Assembly (NCBI GenBank): GCA_900542395.1
Contig: UQNM01000022.1
Location: 1-32,448, forward strand
Direction: 5' to 3'
Length of the DNA: 32,448 nucleotides
Origin: an uncultured Eubacteriales bacterium
GTDB lineage: Bacteria > Bacillota > Clostridia > Christensenellales > Aristaeellaceae
Made by a program: the position numbers and the translations under genes. Below, in pieces: positions 1-8,578 of this stretch (its first letter is position 1; each line of letters begins with the position of its first letter). A model generated the notes under the pieces. It was given only the letters and a program-made list of their open reading frames with translations. It did no database searches and was not told the DNA's origin.

Positions 1-6
1 TGGCTG

Positions 7-2340
7 ATGGACGAACGCAGGCGCGTGATTCTGCTTCCGGTTCGCCGTCGGCTGGCGGTGCTCGCCTGCGCCTATCTGGCGGGCGTTTACTTGGCGCAGA
101 TTGCGGCGTTCCCCGCGGTTTGGATTGGATTTCTGTGCGCTTTTTCGGCGGTTCTTGGCCTTTTTCGGCTGAGACGGCGGAAAAGCGCGCTTTTTTGTGT
201 CGCGCTGGCGCTATTTCTGCTCGGCAACGGCGTGACGGCCTCGGTGCTGGCCGTTCGCGATGCGCCGAGCGGGTCGAAGGCCGAGATTGTCGGCGAGATC
301 GACGCGATTGAGCGGGAGAACCGCGTCTGGCTGAAGAACGCGACGTGCGACGGCGAAACGCGCTCGCGGCGGGGGTTGGTTACGCTGATGGCGCAGAAGG
401 ATGAGGCCGCGCCCGCCGTTCAAATCGGCCAGCGGGTGAAGGGGACGGGCAGGCTGTTTGCGCCGAGCGAGCCGCGCAACCCCGGCGGGATCAACGGGCG
501 GATTCGCGCGCTGGCGCGGGATTACGAGCTTTCCGGCTATCTTCTGCCCGGATGGACGGCGGAGGGCGGCGGCCGGTTTTCCCTCCGCGAGCTGTTTCGG
601 CGCGCGCAAAGGAAGCTGATGCGGCATGCCGAAGCGGTGTTCGGCCAGCAAGCGCCGCTCTTTCAGGCGGTGCTGCTCGGCAGCCGGGAAAATCTGGACG
701 ATGATTTGGTGACGGCGATGCGCCTGACCGGCATTGTGCACCTGCTGACGGTTTCCGGCATGCATTTATCCCTGATTGCCCTGATGCTTGAACGGCTGCT
801 GAGGCGTTTGCCGTGCGGCCGGTGGACGCGCTTTGCCGCGCAGACGGTCATTCTGCTTTTCTACACGGGCGTGACGGGCGCGGCGGCCGGAACGGTTCGC
901 GCGCTGATCATGGCGACGCTTCGCAGTCTGGCCGGATGCAGGGGCAGGCGGTATGAGCCGCTGACCGCGCTGGCCGTCGCCGCGTGGAGCATGGCGCTGA
1001 TTCGTCCGGCGTGGCCGCTGGATGCGTCGTTCCAATTCTCGTTTTTTGTTCTGCTGGGCATTTTGCTGCTCAGCGGCGCGTGCCTGTCGGCGCTGAATCG
1101 GTTTGTGCCGTGGATGCGCCGCCATCCGCAGGCGGCGGAAACGCTGGCGGTCAGTTTCAGCGCGCAGGCGGCGGCACTGCCGATACAGCTTCTCTTTTAC
1201 GGCTATGTGCCGCTGCTGGCGTTGGCGGTGAACGGCTTTGCCGGCGGGCTGATGTCGCTGCTGATGCTGGGCGGGATTTTCTGCATGGCGGTCGGCGCGG
1301 GTCTGCCGACTGCCGGACGATGGCTGGGCGCGGCGGTCGGGGCGGTTTCGGGTGCGGCGCAGCGCCTGATTCTGGGCGTCGCCGGGCTGGAAATCAAAAT
1401 CTGCCGCCTGCCCGCGCCGTATGGCTGGGCGCTGCCGGTGGCGATTGCCGCAATGATGCTGTGCAGCCGCCGTATTCGGTTTGGCCGCGGCAGAAAGGGG
1501 GCGCTCGCGGCGATGCTCTGCGTCCTTCTGATCGGCTATCTGCCCCGCTTTGCGCCCGATGCGCGCTATGTTCAGCTTGACGTGGGGCAGGGCGACGCGG
1601 CCGTTCTCCGTCACGGGCGGCAGGCGACGCTGGTGGACGTCGGCCCGGCGGGCTGCTACGATGTGCTGCGCTATCTGCGCCGCGAGGGGCTGTACGTCGA
1701 TGCGCTGATTTTGTCCCATCTGGATGAGGATCACGCCGGGGCGCTCGGCACGCTGCTGGCTTCCGAAATCGAGATCGGGCGGATCGTCATGCCGTCGGGC
1801 GTATCGGAATCCGACGCATCTCTGGCGGTGCGGGAGGCGCTCGAGCTGGCGAACGAAAGGGGCGTTTCAATCGAAACGGCGTCCGCCGGGGCGAAAATCG
1901 TTTCGGGCGGCTTTGCGTTTGACGTGCTCTCGCCGCAGGAGGGGATGGCGGGCGACAACGAGCGTTCGCTGGTGCTGTATACGCAGTCCATGGGCGCGCG
2001 GATTCTGACGACGGGCGACCTGCCCGCGAAGAGCGAAATGGAATCGCCGCCGGATTGCGACATCCTCAAGGTTGCGCACCATGGCAGCAAATACGCGACC
2101 AGCGATGAATTTGTGCGGCAAACGACGCCGAAAATCGCGCTCATCAGCGTCGGCGCAAACAACCGATACGGTCACCCGACGGCGCGCGTGCTCGAAGCGC
2201 TGGACGCGGTCGGCGCGTCGGTTTACAGAACGGATGAAAGCGGATGCATCACCCTGTGGCTCTCGGAAGGGCAGATCACGGCGCAAACTTATCGCCGCGC
2301 GCCATCATCAAACCCGCTTCCCGCCGCATATACTCCCTGA
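7..2340 (+). CDS. comEC: ComEC/Rec2 family DNA uptake channel
   Basis: Inner-membrane channel that carries single-stranded DNA into the cell during natural transformation. The 777-residue length is normal for the family. Residues ~1-190 form the N-terminal membrane plus soluble (DUF4131-like) region. The competence domain follows (~225-490) with the typical LLTVSGMH segment near residue 245 and many hydrophobic helices. A C-terminal metallo-beta-lactamase-like domain (~520-750) shows DVGQGD, HLDEDHAG and AHHGS metal-site motifs, consistent with a nuclease. The frame stays open to the left edge of the window, so the true start could lie upstream; ATG at 7 fits the usual length. ParB-like, DegV and TadA genes follow on the same strand. 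No other competence genes are visible, so uptake in this organism is inference. Confidence 0.92.
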   Translation: MDERRRVILLPVRRRLAVLACAYLAGVYLAQIAAFPAVWIGFLCAFSAVLGLFRLRRRKSALFCVALALFLLGNGVTASVLAVRDAPSGSKAEIVGEIDAIERENRVWLKNATCDGETRSRRGLVTLMAQKDEAAPAVQIGQRVKGTGRLFAPSEPRNPGGINGRIRALARDYELSGYLLPGWTAEGGGRFSLRELFRRAQRKLMRHAEAVFGQQAPLFQAVLLGSRENLDDDLVTAMRLTGIVHLLTVSGMHLSLIALMLERLLRRLPCGRWTRFAAQTVILLFYTGVTGAAAGTVRALIMATLRSLAGCRGRRYEPLTALAVAAWSMALIRPAWPLDASFQFSFFVLLGILLLSGACLSALNRFVPWMRRHPQAAETLAVSFSAQAAALPIQLLFYGYVPLLALAVNGFAGGLMSLLMLGGIFCMAVGAGLPTAGRWLGAAVGAVSGAAQRLILGVAGLEIKICRLPAPYGWALPVAIAAMMLCSRRIRFGRGRKGALAAMLCVLLIGYLPRFAPDARYVQLDVGQGDAAVLRHGRQATLVDVGPAGCYDVLRYLRREGLYVDALILSHLDEDHAGALGTLLASEIEIGRIVMPSGVSESDASLAVREALELANERGVSIETASAGAKIVSGGFAFDVLSPQEGMAGDNERSLVLYTQSMGARILTTGDLPAKSEMESPPDCDILKVAHHGSKYATSDEFVRQTTPKIALISVGANNRYGHPTARVLEALDAVGASVYRTDESGCITLWLSEGQITAQTYRRAPSSNPLPAAYTP

Positions 2341-2367
2341 CAGAGGACAAGCGAGGGGGAAGGGCTT

Positions 2368-3138
2368 TTGAAGCGCAGACAGGCTGGCCATTCAAAGGAA
2401 AAGGGCGCGCAGTTCATGCGCCTGCGCACAGCCGATATCTACGGCGGCATGATTCCGTCGCGCCTTCGGGAGGATGAAACGCTGCCGGCGCTGGCGCAGT
2501 CCATCGCCCGTCACGGTCTGCTTCAACCCATCGTGGTGCAGGAAAATCTGGCGAACGGCCGCTACATGCTGGTGTGCGGCGCGCGGCGGCTGGCGGCCTG
2601 CCGGATGCTGGGGCTTGAAGAAATCGACGCGGTGAATATTCCGGGGGACAAGCCCGACGCCGTCGCCTGTTTTCTGGAGGAGCATTTCACGCGGAAGGGC
2701 GTTTCGTTTCTGGAAGAAGCGCGGCTTTTGAGCCGGGACGACGCCGCGCAAAAGTGCTGCATGCCCGAAGGGGAAATGCGGCGGCGGCTTTCGATGCTCG
2801 AACTGGACGCGCAGACGCAGGCGGCCATCGAGCGCGGCGGCCTTTCCATGGAGCAGGCCGAATGGCTCAAGGGTGTGCAGCCCCAATCGCGGCGGCTGGA
2901 GGCGGCGGAGATCATCGCCCAGCGCGGGCTGACGACCGAGCAGGCGCGGCGGCTGCTTGACCGGCCGGAGGAGACGCAGGCATGCGGCAAAAGGCGCGCC
3001 GTGCGCCGCGCGGCGGAGGAAGCGCAGCGGCTGAGCGACGCGCTCAATGCGCAGGGCATTCCCGCATGTGCCAGCATGCACGCGCAGGGACAGGGGCTTT
3101 GCATACAGATCTTGCTAAAAAATGAACGTCTTTCGTAG
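2368..3138 (+). CDS. ParB-like nuclease-domain DNA-binding protein
   Basis: ParB/Noc-type protein, 256 residues from the TTG at 2368 (preceded by GAGGGGGA at about 2353). An alternative ATG at 2416 would remove 16 residues and better matches where homology begins (MRLRTADIYGG). The ParB domain is recognisable as GLLQPIVVQ followed by a CGARR box, the counterpart of the usual GERR CTP-binding motif, then a helix-turn-helix-rich middle part (about residues 110-195). The C-terminus is short. Chromosomal ParB normally sits next to ParA, but here the gene stands alone between comEC and degV, so a role in segregation is not implied. It may be a Noc-like or regulatory paralogue. Confidence 0.75.
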   Translation: MKRRQAGHSKEKGAQFMRLRTADIYGGMIPSRLREDETLPALAQSIARHGLLQPIVVQENLANGRYMLVCGARRLAACRMLGLEEIDAVNIPGDKPDAVACFLEEHFTRKGVSFLEEARLLSRDDAAQKCCMPEGEMRRRLSMLELDAQTQAAIERGGLSMEQAEWLKGVQPQSRRLEAAEIIAQRGLTTEQARRLLDRPEETQACGKRRAVRRAAEEAQRLSDALNAQGIPACASMHAQGQGLCIQILLKNERLS

Positions 3139-3220
3139 AAAAGCAGGAAAAACACCCGCACAGGTCGAAAAAAGAAGAAAAGAAAAACCATCGGTCAATC
3201 AAAACCGGGAAAGGACTACC

Positions 3221-4093
3221 ATGTATACCATTCTGACGGATTCGTGTTCCGATTTGAATGCGGAAGTGGCCGCAAAGTTCGATCATTTCGAGGTGATTCC
3301 CCTTTCATATACCATTTCCGGCGAGACGAGCTTCCAGCCGTTTGACGACGCGCAGCGCTGCTCCGCCTTTTACGATCGGCTGCGCGCGGGTGAGACGTGC
3401 ACAACCTCGCAGGTTTCGCCGGGCGATTTTGTCGAGGCGTTTAAGCCGCATGCCGAAAAGGGCGAGGCGGTGCTCGGCCTCATTTTTTCCTCCGCGCTTT
3501 CCGGCACGTATGCCTCCGCGTGCATGGCGCGGGACATTGTGCACGAGGATTACCCCGACGCGGTGATCGAGCTGGTGGATACGCTGGCGGCCAGCGCGGG
3601 CGAGGGCATGGTGGTCTATGACGCGGTTGCGCGCCGCGACGCGGGGATGGCGATTGATGAAAACGCCGCGTATACCCGTGCGCATTTGCAGGAATACGCG
3701 CACTGGTTTACGGTGGACGATCTCCACTTCCTCAAGCGCGGCGGCCGCTGCTCGCCGTCCGCGGCTTTCTTCGGCACGATGCTGAAAATCAAGCCCGTGC
3801 TGCATGTGGACAGCGAGGGGCGGCTGATCGCCAGAAGCAAGGTGCGCGGCCGCATGCAGGCGCTTCGCGCAATCGCGATGAAATTCGGCGAGCTGGAAGC
3901 CGATAAGGATCAGATGATTTTCATCAGCCACGGCGACTGCGAGAAGGACGCGATGGTGGTGAAGGAGACGCTGGTGAAGGAATTCGGGTGCGCCCCGGAG
4001 CGGATCGTCCTCAGCGCGGTCGGGCCTGTCATCGGCAGCCACTCCGGCCCCGGAACGGTCGCGCTGTTTTTCAGAGGCAAAGATCGCGGATGA
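3221..4093 (+). CDS. degV: DegV family fatty-acid-binding protein
   Basis: DegV proteins bind a fatty acyl chain; FakB members present it to the FakA kinase. The start is ATG 3221, behind GGGAAAGG. An in-frame upstream extension to 3122 is low-complexity and lacks family similarity. The 290-residue product has the family landmarks in order: TDSCSDL near the N-terminus, SPGDF, FSSALSGTYASA, VDTLAASAGEGM, HFLKRGGRCS, IKPVLHVDSEGRL followed by KVRGRMQAL, and GPVIGSHSGPG near the end. Its stop overlaps the start of tadA (ATGA), so the two are translationally coupled. No fakA lies in the window, so its partner is unknown. Confidence 0.9.
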   Translation: MYTILTDSCSDLNAEVAAKFDHFEVIPLSYTISGETSFQPFDDAQRCSAFYDRLRAGETCTTSQVSPGDFVEAFKPHAEKGEAVLGLIFSSALSGTYASACMARDIVHEDYPDAVIELVDTLAASAGEGMVVYDAVARRDAGMAIDENAAYTRAHLQEYAHWFTVDDLHFLKRGGRCSPSAAFFGTMLKIKPVLHVDSEGRLIARSKVRGRMQALRAIAMKFGELEADKDQMIFISHGDCEKDAMVVKETLVKEFGCAPERIVLSAVGPVIGSHSGPGTVALFFRGKDRG

Positions 4094-4539
4094 CGCGGCG
4101 GGATTGGATGCGCGAGGCGCTGGCGCTGGCGAAGCAGGCGCAGCTTGCGGGCGAGGTACCAGTCGGCGCGGTCGTTGTGCACGAGGGGAGCATCGTCGCG
4201 CGGGCGAGGAACGAGCGGGAGACGACCGGCGACCCGACGGCGCATGCCGAGGTGCTTGCGCTCCGCCGTGCGGCGGCGGCGTTGGGGCGGAGGCGGCTGA
4301 AGGGCTGCACGCTGGTGGTGACGCTGGAACCGTGCCCGATGTGCGCCGGCGCGATTGCGATGTCCGGCATAGACGAGGTTCTTTTCGGCGCTTACGACCC
4401 GCGCTGCGGCTGCGCGGGCAGTTTGTATAACCTGCCGGAGGACGCGGCGTTTGGCCGCGTCATTCCGTGTTCCGGCGGCTTGATGGAGGCGGAATGTCAA
4501 GGCGTGCTGGATGCGTTTTTTGATTCAAGACGGGGATAA
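4090..4539 (+). CDS. tadA: tRNA-specific adenosine deaminase TadA
   Basis: Deaminates adenosine 34 of tRNA-Arg(ACG) to inosine. The 149-residue protein starts at ATG 4090, overlapping the degV stop by ATGA. Catalytic elements are complete: HAE at 52-54 (zinc ligand H52, proton shuttle E54) and PCPMC at 81-85 (zinc ligands C82 and C85). GAYDPRCGCAGS, typical of TadA, follows. Length is close to the 150-160 usual for the family. A longer in-frame extension to 3988 lies wholly inside degV and is rejected. A strong intrinsic terminator follows at 4554. Confidence 0.93.
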   Translation: MTRRDWMREALALAKQAQLAGEVPVGAVVVHEGSIVARARNERETTGDPTAHAEVLALRRAAAALGRRRLKGCTLVVTLEPCPMCAGAIAMSGIDEVLFGAYDPRCGCAGSLYNLPEDAAFGRVIPCSGGLMEAECQGVLDAFFDSRRG

Positions 4540-4553
4540 AACTGCAAGAATGA

Positions 4554-4582
4554 GGATATGCAAGAGCGCATATCCTTTTTTT
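4554..4582 (+). terminator. Intrinsic terminator after tadA
   Basis: Perfect 8-bp stem GGATATGC (4554-4561) / GCATATCC (4568-4575) with a 6-nt loop, followed directly by seven Ts. It ends the comEC-tadA transcription unit. Its T-tract runs into the -35 of the first candidate lysA promoter. Confidence 0.85.
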
Positions 4583-4609
4583 GACATTTTATGCAGATGA
4601 ATCTATCAT
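4581..4609 (+). promoter_or_regulatory. Candidate SigA promoter P1 of the lysA-like gene
   Basis: TTGACA (4581-4586), 17-nt spacer, TATCAT (4604-4609): a perfect -35 and 5/6 -10. The -35 begins within the T-tract of the tadA terminator. Seen directly; activity is inferred. Confidence 0.55.
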
Positions 4610-4627
4610 TTTTCTCGGAAATGACGC

Positions 4628-4657
4628 TTGACAACCGGCGGGAAGTGCATGTATAGT
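4628..4657 (+). promoter_or_regulatory. Candidate SigA promoter P2 of the lysA-like gene
   Basis: TTGACA (4628-4633), 18-nt spacer, TATAGT (4652-4657). Transcription would start about 40 nt before the ATG at 4704. Together with P1 it forms a tandem promoter pair 47 nt apart. Confidence 0.6.
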
Positions 4658-4703
4658 AAACGCATCCGACCAAAGGCCGCCATTCGCGGGGAAAGAGAAG
4701 CAT

Positions 4704-5969
4704 ATGAACAGCAAAAAGCCGTTTTTGACGCTTGAGCAGGCGCGGGAAATCGCCAAGGCATACCCGACGCCTTTCCATATTTATGACGAGGCGGGGATTC
4801 GCCGCACCGCGCGCGCCCTAAAAGCGGCGTTTGCGTGGAATCCCGGTTTCAAGGAGTATTTCGCGGTGAAGGCGACGCCGAACCCGTTCATCCTCAGGAT
4901 TTTGCGCGAGGAGGGATGCGGGGTGGATTGCTCCTCGGAAACGGAGCTGATGCTCAGCGAGGCGTCCGGCTTTGCCGGGCACGAGATCATGTTCTCCTCC
5001 AACGAGACGCAGGGGCGCGAGTTCGCGCGCGCCTGCCGTCAGGGCGCGATCATCAATCTGGATGATTTTACGCTGATTGATACGCTGGAACGGGCTTGCG
5101 GAATCCCGGAAACGGTCTGCTGCCGCTACAATCCGGGCGGAGAGTTTTCCATCGGCAACCACATTATGAATCAGCCGAAGGACGCGAAATATGGCATGAC
5201 GCGCGCGCAGCTCACGCAGGCATACCGCGTTCTGATGCAGAAGGGCGCAAAGCGCCTTGGCCTGCATGCGTTCCTCGCCTCCAACACGCTGACCAACGCC
5301 TATTATCCGACGCTGGCGAAGATTCTGTTCACCACGGCGGCGGAGCTTCACCGGGAAACCGGCGCGAAAATCGCGTTCATCAATCTCTCCGGCGGCGTGG
5401 GGATTCCGTATCGCCCAGAGGAACCCGCCAACGACATCGCCGCCATCGGCGAAGGGGTGCGAAAGGCCTATGAAGAGGTGCTCGTGCCCGCGGGCATGGG
5501 CGACGTGGTCATCTTCACCGAGCTGGGGCGCTTTGTGCTCGGACCGAACGGCGCGCTGGTGACGACCGCCTGCCACGAAAAACACACGTATAAGGAATAT
5601 ATCGGCGTGGACGCATGCGCCTGCAACCTGATGCGTCCGGCCATGTACGGCGCGTATCACCACATCACCGTGCTGGGGAAGGAAGATGCGCCCTGCGACC
5701 ATGTGTACGACGTGGTGGGCAGCCTGTGCGAAAACAACGATAAATTTGCCGTCGATCGTTGTCTGCCGAACATCGAGATGGGCGACCTGCTGTATATCCA
5801 CGACACGGGGGCGCACGGCTTTTCGATGGGTTACAACTATAACGGCAAACTGCGCAGCGCGGAGCTGCTTCTGCGCGAGGATGGAAGCGTGCAGATGATC
5901 CGCCGCGCCGAAACCCCAGCCGATTATTTCGCGACGCTCGATTTCGCGGGGCTGAACATCAAAAATTGA
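4704..5969 (+). CDS. lysA: Diaminopimelate decarboxylase-like PLP enzyme (fold type III)
   Basis: Alanine-racemase-fold decarboxylase, best matching meso-diaminopimelate decarboxylase, the last step of lysine synthesis. The start is ATG 4704 after GGGGAAAGAGAAG. The PLP lysine is K56 in YFAVKATPNP. Later landmarks are GLHAFLASNT (replacing the common HxHIGS), FINLSGGVG (phosphate-binding glycines), ELGRFVLGP (in place of EPGR), LCENNDKFA (the Cys-Glu...Asp substrate motif) and GAHGFSMGYNYNGKLRSAE. At 421 residues it has DapDC length. The altered HIGS and EPGR boxes suggest a divergent LysA subgroup, or another amino-acid or polyamine decarboxylase of the same fold. It is a single-gene unit with its own promoters and terminator. 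No lysine riboswitch fits in the short leader. Confidence 0.75.
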   Translation: MNSKKPFLTLEQAREIAKAYPTPFHIYDEAGIRRTARALKAAFAWNPGFKEYFAVKATPNPFILRILREEGCGVDCSSETELMLSEASGFAGHEIMFSSNETQGREFARACRQGAIINLDDFTLIDTLERACGIPETVCCRYNPGGEFSIGNHIMNQPKDAKYGMTRAQLTQAYRVLMQKGAKRLGLHAFLASNTLTNAYYPTLAKILFTTAAELHRETGAKIAFINLSGGVGIPYRPEEPANDIAAIGEGVRKAYEEVLVPAGMGDVVIFTELGRFVLGPNGALVTTACHEKHTYKEYIGVDACACNLMRPAMYGAYHHITVLGKEDAPCDHVYDVVGSLCENNDKFAVDRCLPNIEMGDLLYIHDTGAHGFSMGYNYNGKLRSAELLLREDGSVQMIRRAETPADYFATLDFAGLNIKN

Positions 5970-5993
5970 GCATCGGGGACTGAATAAAAGACG

Positions 5994-6037
5994 AAGCCGC
6001 CGCTTTTCTTCGAAAAAACGAAGAAAAGCGGCGGCTT
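5994..6037. terminator. Bidirectional terminator between convergent genes
   Basis: Perfect 19-bp inverted repeat (5994-6012 / 6019-6037) with an A6 loop, lying between the convergent lysA-like gene and the serine hydrolase gene. T-rich stretches follow on both strands (TTTT on +, TCTTTTATT on -). Confidence 0.8.
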
Positions 6038-6072
6038 TTGAAACGAAGAGACGCCCCGAAACGGGCGCGGCG

Positions 6073-7299
6073 TCAGCCCAGCCAGCCGAGCGCGCGCATG
6101 CGGCTTTCAATCGGCGCATGCAGCATTTCGTCCTTAAAATAGACGTATTTCGCGGAAGAGGGGACGAGCCGGCCGTCGCTCCACCTGACCGGACCGACGC
6201 CGCGCGCATCCAGACCGTAGGCGGATAAATCCTTCCCCTCCGGCGGGACGATGTGCGACACACGCCCATGACAGCGATTGCCGAGGAACAGCACAAAGCG
6301 CCCTGCGTCCGGATCGAGGGACAGATGGTTGCCCGTGAAGCCGCTCAGGCCGATGGAGCGCGCGCCCATCCAATGCGGCACCTCGCTGAGCCGTTGCAGC
6401 GGATGTTTGGAAAAGCAGAGATAGCCCAGATATTGGCGATACGTGCCGTCCCCATGCGAAAAGCCCGTTCGATTCACGCCGATTTCGCAGAGCGTTTCGG
6501 GTCGGAGCAATTCGCCGGAGAGCAGCGCCTGCGCAAAGCGAACCATGTCTTTTCGGGTGGAGAACAGCCCGGCGTGGCCGCAGAGATCGCGCCCGCCGTC
6601 GCTGAGAAGCAGGGCTTTCGGATCGTGCGGCGCGCCGCAGGGCACGTCAGTGCGCAGAATCCAATTGTCGCCCTCGATGCGGTGCTCGTAATTGTAGCAG
6701 ACGCAGCGGGAGCGCAGCGCTTCCGGCACGACGGCGAACGTCTCCTGCATACCGGCGGGCGAGAGAATCCACGTTCGGATGGCCTCGAACAGGCTCATTC
6801 CCGTCTTCGCCTCGATAATATACTTGATCGCCATGGCGTTCATGTCGGAATAGACGCGGATGGCGGGCGTGGGGCAGACGCTCATGGCAAACAGACGGCG
6901 CAGCCCCGCCTCGCGGGAGGGGGCGGCGTCGATGCGGCCGGGTGTTTGCAGGCTGACGCGGAAGCCGAGCACATCGCCCACCGTCACATGCCGAAGACTG
7001 GCAAAGCGTGGGTCGATCTGCCCGACAAATTCATCCAGCGAGAGACGGCCGCTCTCCACGAGCGCCAGCGTGACGACGGCGGTAAACAGCTTGGTCAGCG
7101 ACGCGAGATCGTAAATCGTGTCGGGCTGGAGCGGACGAACGGCGGGGAGAAAGCCGCTTCCCGTGCGCGTCAGCTCCTGCGCGCGGCCATACTGTGTCCA
7201 TTCGCTGTGGACAGGCGTGCCGTAGGCGACGGTAACGCCGGTCAGCATACGGCTTTCGTCGCAGAGAAAACGCATGTTGTCCTTGAGACGTTCATCCAT
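6073..7299 (-). CDS. Serine hydrolase of the beta-lactamase/esterase (class C-like) family
   Basis: Penicillin-binding-protein-like serine hydrolase, 408 residues. The start is the ATG read from 7299, preceded by GGAGG on the minus strand; an upstream in-frame extension to 7374 is rejected. Catalytic motifs are S67-L-T-K70 (nucleophile and general base, in DLASLTKLFTA), Y150 in VYSDMN, and GHAGLFST at 241-248, typical of this family. No signal peptide is visible, so the enzyme is probably cytoplasmic or released otherwise. Substrate cannot be deduced: beta-lactams, peptidoglycan fragments and small esters are all possible. It is monocistronic, divergent from an M20 peptidase gene with which it may share a control region. 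Confidence 0.82.
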   Translation of the reverse strand: MDERLKDNMRFLCDESRMLTGVTVAYGTPVHSEWTQYGRAQELTRTGSGFLPAVRPLQPDTIYDLASLTKLFTAVVTLALVESGRLSLDEFVGQIDPRFASLRHVTVGDVLGFRVSLQTPGRIDAAPSREAGLRRLFAMSVCPTPAIRVYSDMNAMAIKYIIEAKTGMSLFEAIRTWILSPAGMQETFAVVPEALRSRCVCYNYEHRIEGDNWILRTDVPCGAPHDPKALLLSDGGRDLCGHAGLFSTRKDMVRFAQALLSGELLRPETLCEIGVNRTGFSHGDGTYRQYLGYLCFSKHPLQRLSEVPHWMGARSIGLSGFTGNHLSLDPDAGRFVLFLGNRCHGRVSHIVPPEGKDLSAYGLDARGVGPVRWSDGRLVPSSAKYVYFKDEMLHAPIESRMRALGWLG

Positions 7300-7356
7300 G
7301 GGGGAACCTCCGAAAAAAGACGCGCCTCGGCAGGAAAAGCGGGACGCATGTTCGAA

Positions 7357-7365
7357 TTTATAGCA
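7357..7365 (-). promoter_or_regulatory. Possible extended -10 for the serine hydrolase gene
   Basis: On the minus strand the 89-bp divergent spacer contains TGC-TATAAA (7365 to 7357), an extended -10 element about 58 nt upstream of the ATG. No convincing -35 is seen, so this is tentative. Confidence 0.35.
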
Positions 7366-7388
7366 GAAAAACAAAAGGGGGAACGGGC

Positions 7389-8534
7389 ATGGAGATGCGG
7401 CTGCTCAGCGCCGCGCTGGAGAACGAAATCGAGGCGGCGCAGAGCGAAACCCTTGAATTGATCAAAACACTTTGCCGGATTCCCGCGCCGAGCCATCGGG
7501 AGGAGCGCCGCGCGGCCTTCATCAGGGAATGGCTGGAGGCGCGCGGATTTTCCGCCGAAATCGACGACGCAAAAAACGTGCGATGTGGCTGGGGCGTGGA
7601 GGAAAGCGGAGAAATCGCCGTCGTGATGGCGCATATCGACACGGTATTCCCTGATCTGGAGCCGATGCCGATGCGCGAGGAAAACGGGCGGCTGTACTGC
7701 CCCGGCGTGGGCGATGACACGGCCAACGTCGCGGGCATGCTGATTCTGATGGACAGGCTGCGGCGGCTCGGCCTTCGCCCGAATGGCGGCGTGCTGTTCG
7801 TCTGCAACAGCTGCGAAGAGGGGCTGGGCAACCTCAAGGGCTGCAAGGCCATTATGCGCGATTTCGCGCCGCGCGTCAAGGCATTTCTTTCGCTGGACGA
7901 CCAATCGACCCACGTTTGCGCCCGCGCAGTCGGTTCCGCGCGATACCGAATCACGGCGGACACGCGCGGGGGACACAGCTTTGCGGATTTCGGCGCAAGG
8001 AGCGCGATCGAGGTGCTCAGCCGCCTGACCTGCGCGCTGTACCGGCAGGCGCTGCCGCGCGCGGCGGGGAGCGTGACGACGTACAACGTGGGCATGATTT
8101 CCGGCGGCACGTCGATCAACGCCATCGCGCAGCATGCGGAGATGCTGTATGAATACCGCTCGAACGACGCAAAGAGTCTGGCGGCCATGAAGGAAAAGCT
8201 GAACGTCATCCTCCGGGAAAACGCGCTGCCGGACGCGAAGGTGACGGTCGAGCTGCTCGGCGAGCGCCCCTGCGGCACGGCGACCGACCCGGCGGCGCAA
8301 AAGGCGCTGGAAACGGCGTGCTGCGCCGCGCTGAAGCACTATGTCGGCGGGAAAAAGCCCATCAGCGTCGGTTCGACGGATTGCAATATCCCGCTGTCGC
8401 TGGGGATTCCGTCGGCGAGCTTCGGCATGTATCGCGGCGGCGGCGCGCACACGCGGGAAGAATGGATCGAGCCATCCTCGCTCTGCGGCGGAATGAAGGC
8501 GGCGGCCAGCGTGCTGATGAACTGGTTTCATTGA
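7389..8534 (+). CDS. M20 family metallopeptidase (PepT/ArgE/DapE-like)
   Basis: Zinc aminoacylase/peptidase of family M20, 381 residues, start ATG 7389 after AAAGGGGGAACG. Metal and catalytic residues are present: H82-I-D84 (AHIDTV), the GVGDD box at 107-110, the catalytic pair E143-E144 (CEEG), a later STDCN box and H354 in GGAHT. The dimerisation insert lies at about 185-285 (GGTSINAIAQHAEM). Its substrate is not evident; the architecture fits tripeptidase-like or aminoacylase members. It is divergent from the serine hydrolase and convergent with the zinc-ribbon gene, so it is likely its own unit. Confidence 0.85.
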   Translation: MEMRLLSAALENEIEAAQSETLELIKTLCRIPAPSHREERRAAFIREWLEARGFSAEIDDAKNVRCGWGVEESGEIAVVMAHIDTVFPDLEPMPMREENGRLYCPGVGDDTANVAGMLILMDRLRRLGLRPNGGVLFVCNSCEEGLGNLKGCKAIMRDFAPRVKAFLSLDDQSTHVCARAVGSARYRITADTRGGHSFADFGARSAIEVLSRLTCALYRQALPRAAGSVTTYNVGMISGGTSINAIAQHAEMLYEYRSNDAKSLAAMKEKLNVILRENALPDAKVTVELLGERPCGTATDPAAQKALETACCAALKHYVGGKKPISVGSTDCNIPLSLGIPSASFGMYRGGGAHTREEWIEPSSLCGGMKAAASVLMNWFH

Positions 8535-8538
8535 AAAA

Positions 8539-8574
8539 AGCAATGCTCCTCGGCGGCTGCCGGGGAGCATTGCT
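8539..8574. terminator. Bidirectional terminator between M20 peptidase and zinc-ribbon genes
   Basis: An 11-bp inverted repeat AGCAATGCTCC (8539-8549) / GGAGCATTGCT (8564-8574), with an inner CGG/CCG pairing. On the minus strand it is followed by TTTTTT, making it a classic terminator for the leftward zinc-ribbon gene. Confidence 0.75.
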
Positions 8575-8578
8575 GCGT

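Noticed and set aside
4583..4703. Lysine riboswitch upstream of the lysA-like gene
   Set aside because: Predicted leaders of about 40 to 90 nt are too short for the ~170-nt lysine aptamer, and no such structure is seen.
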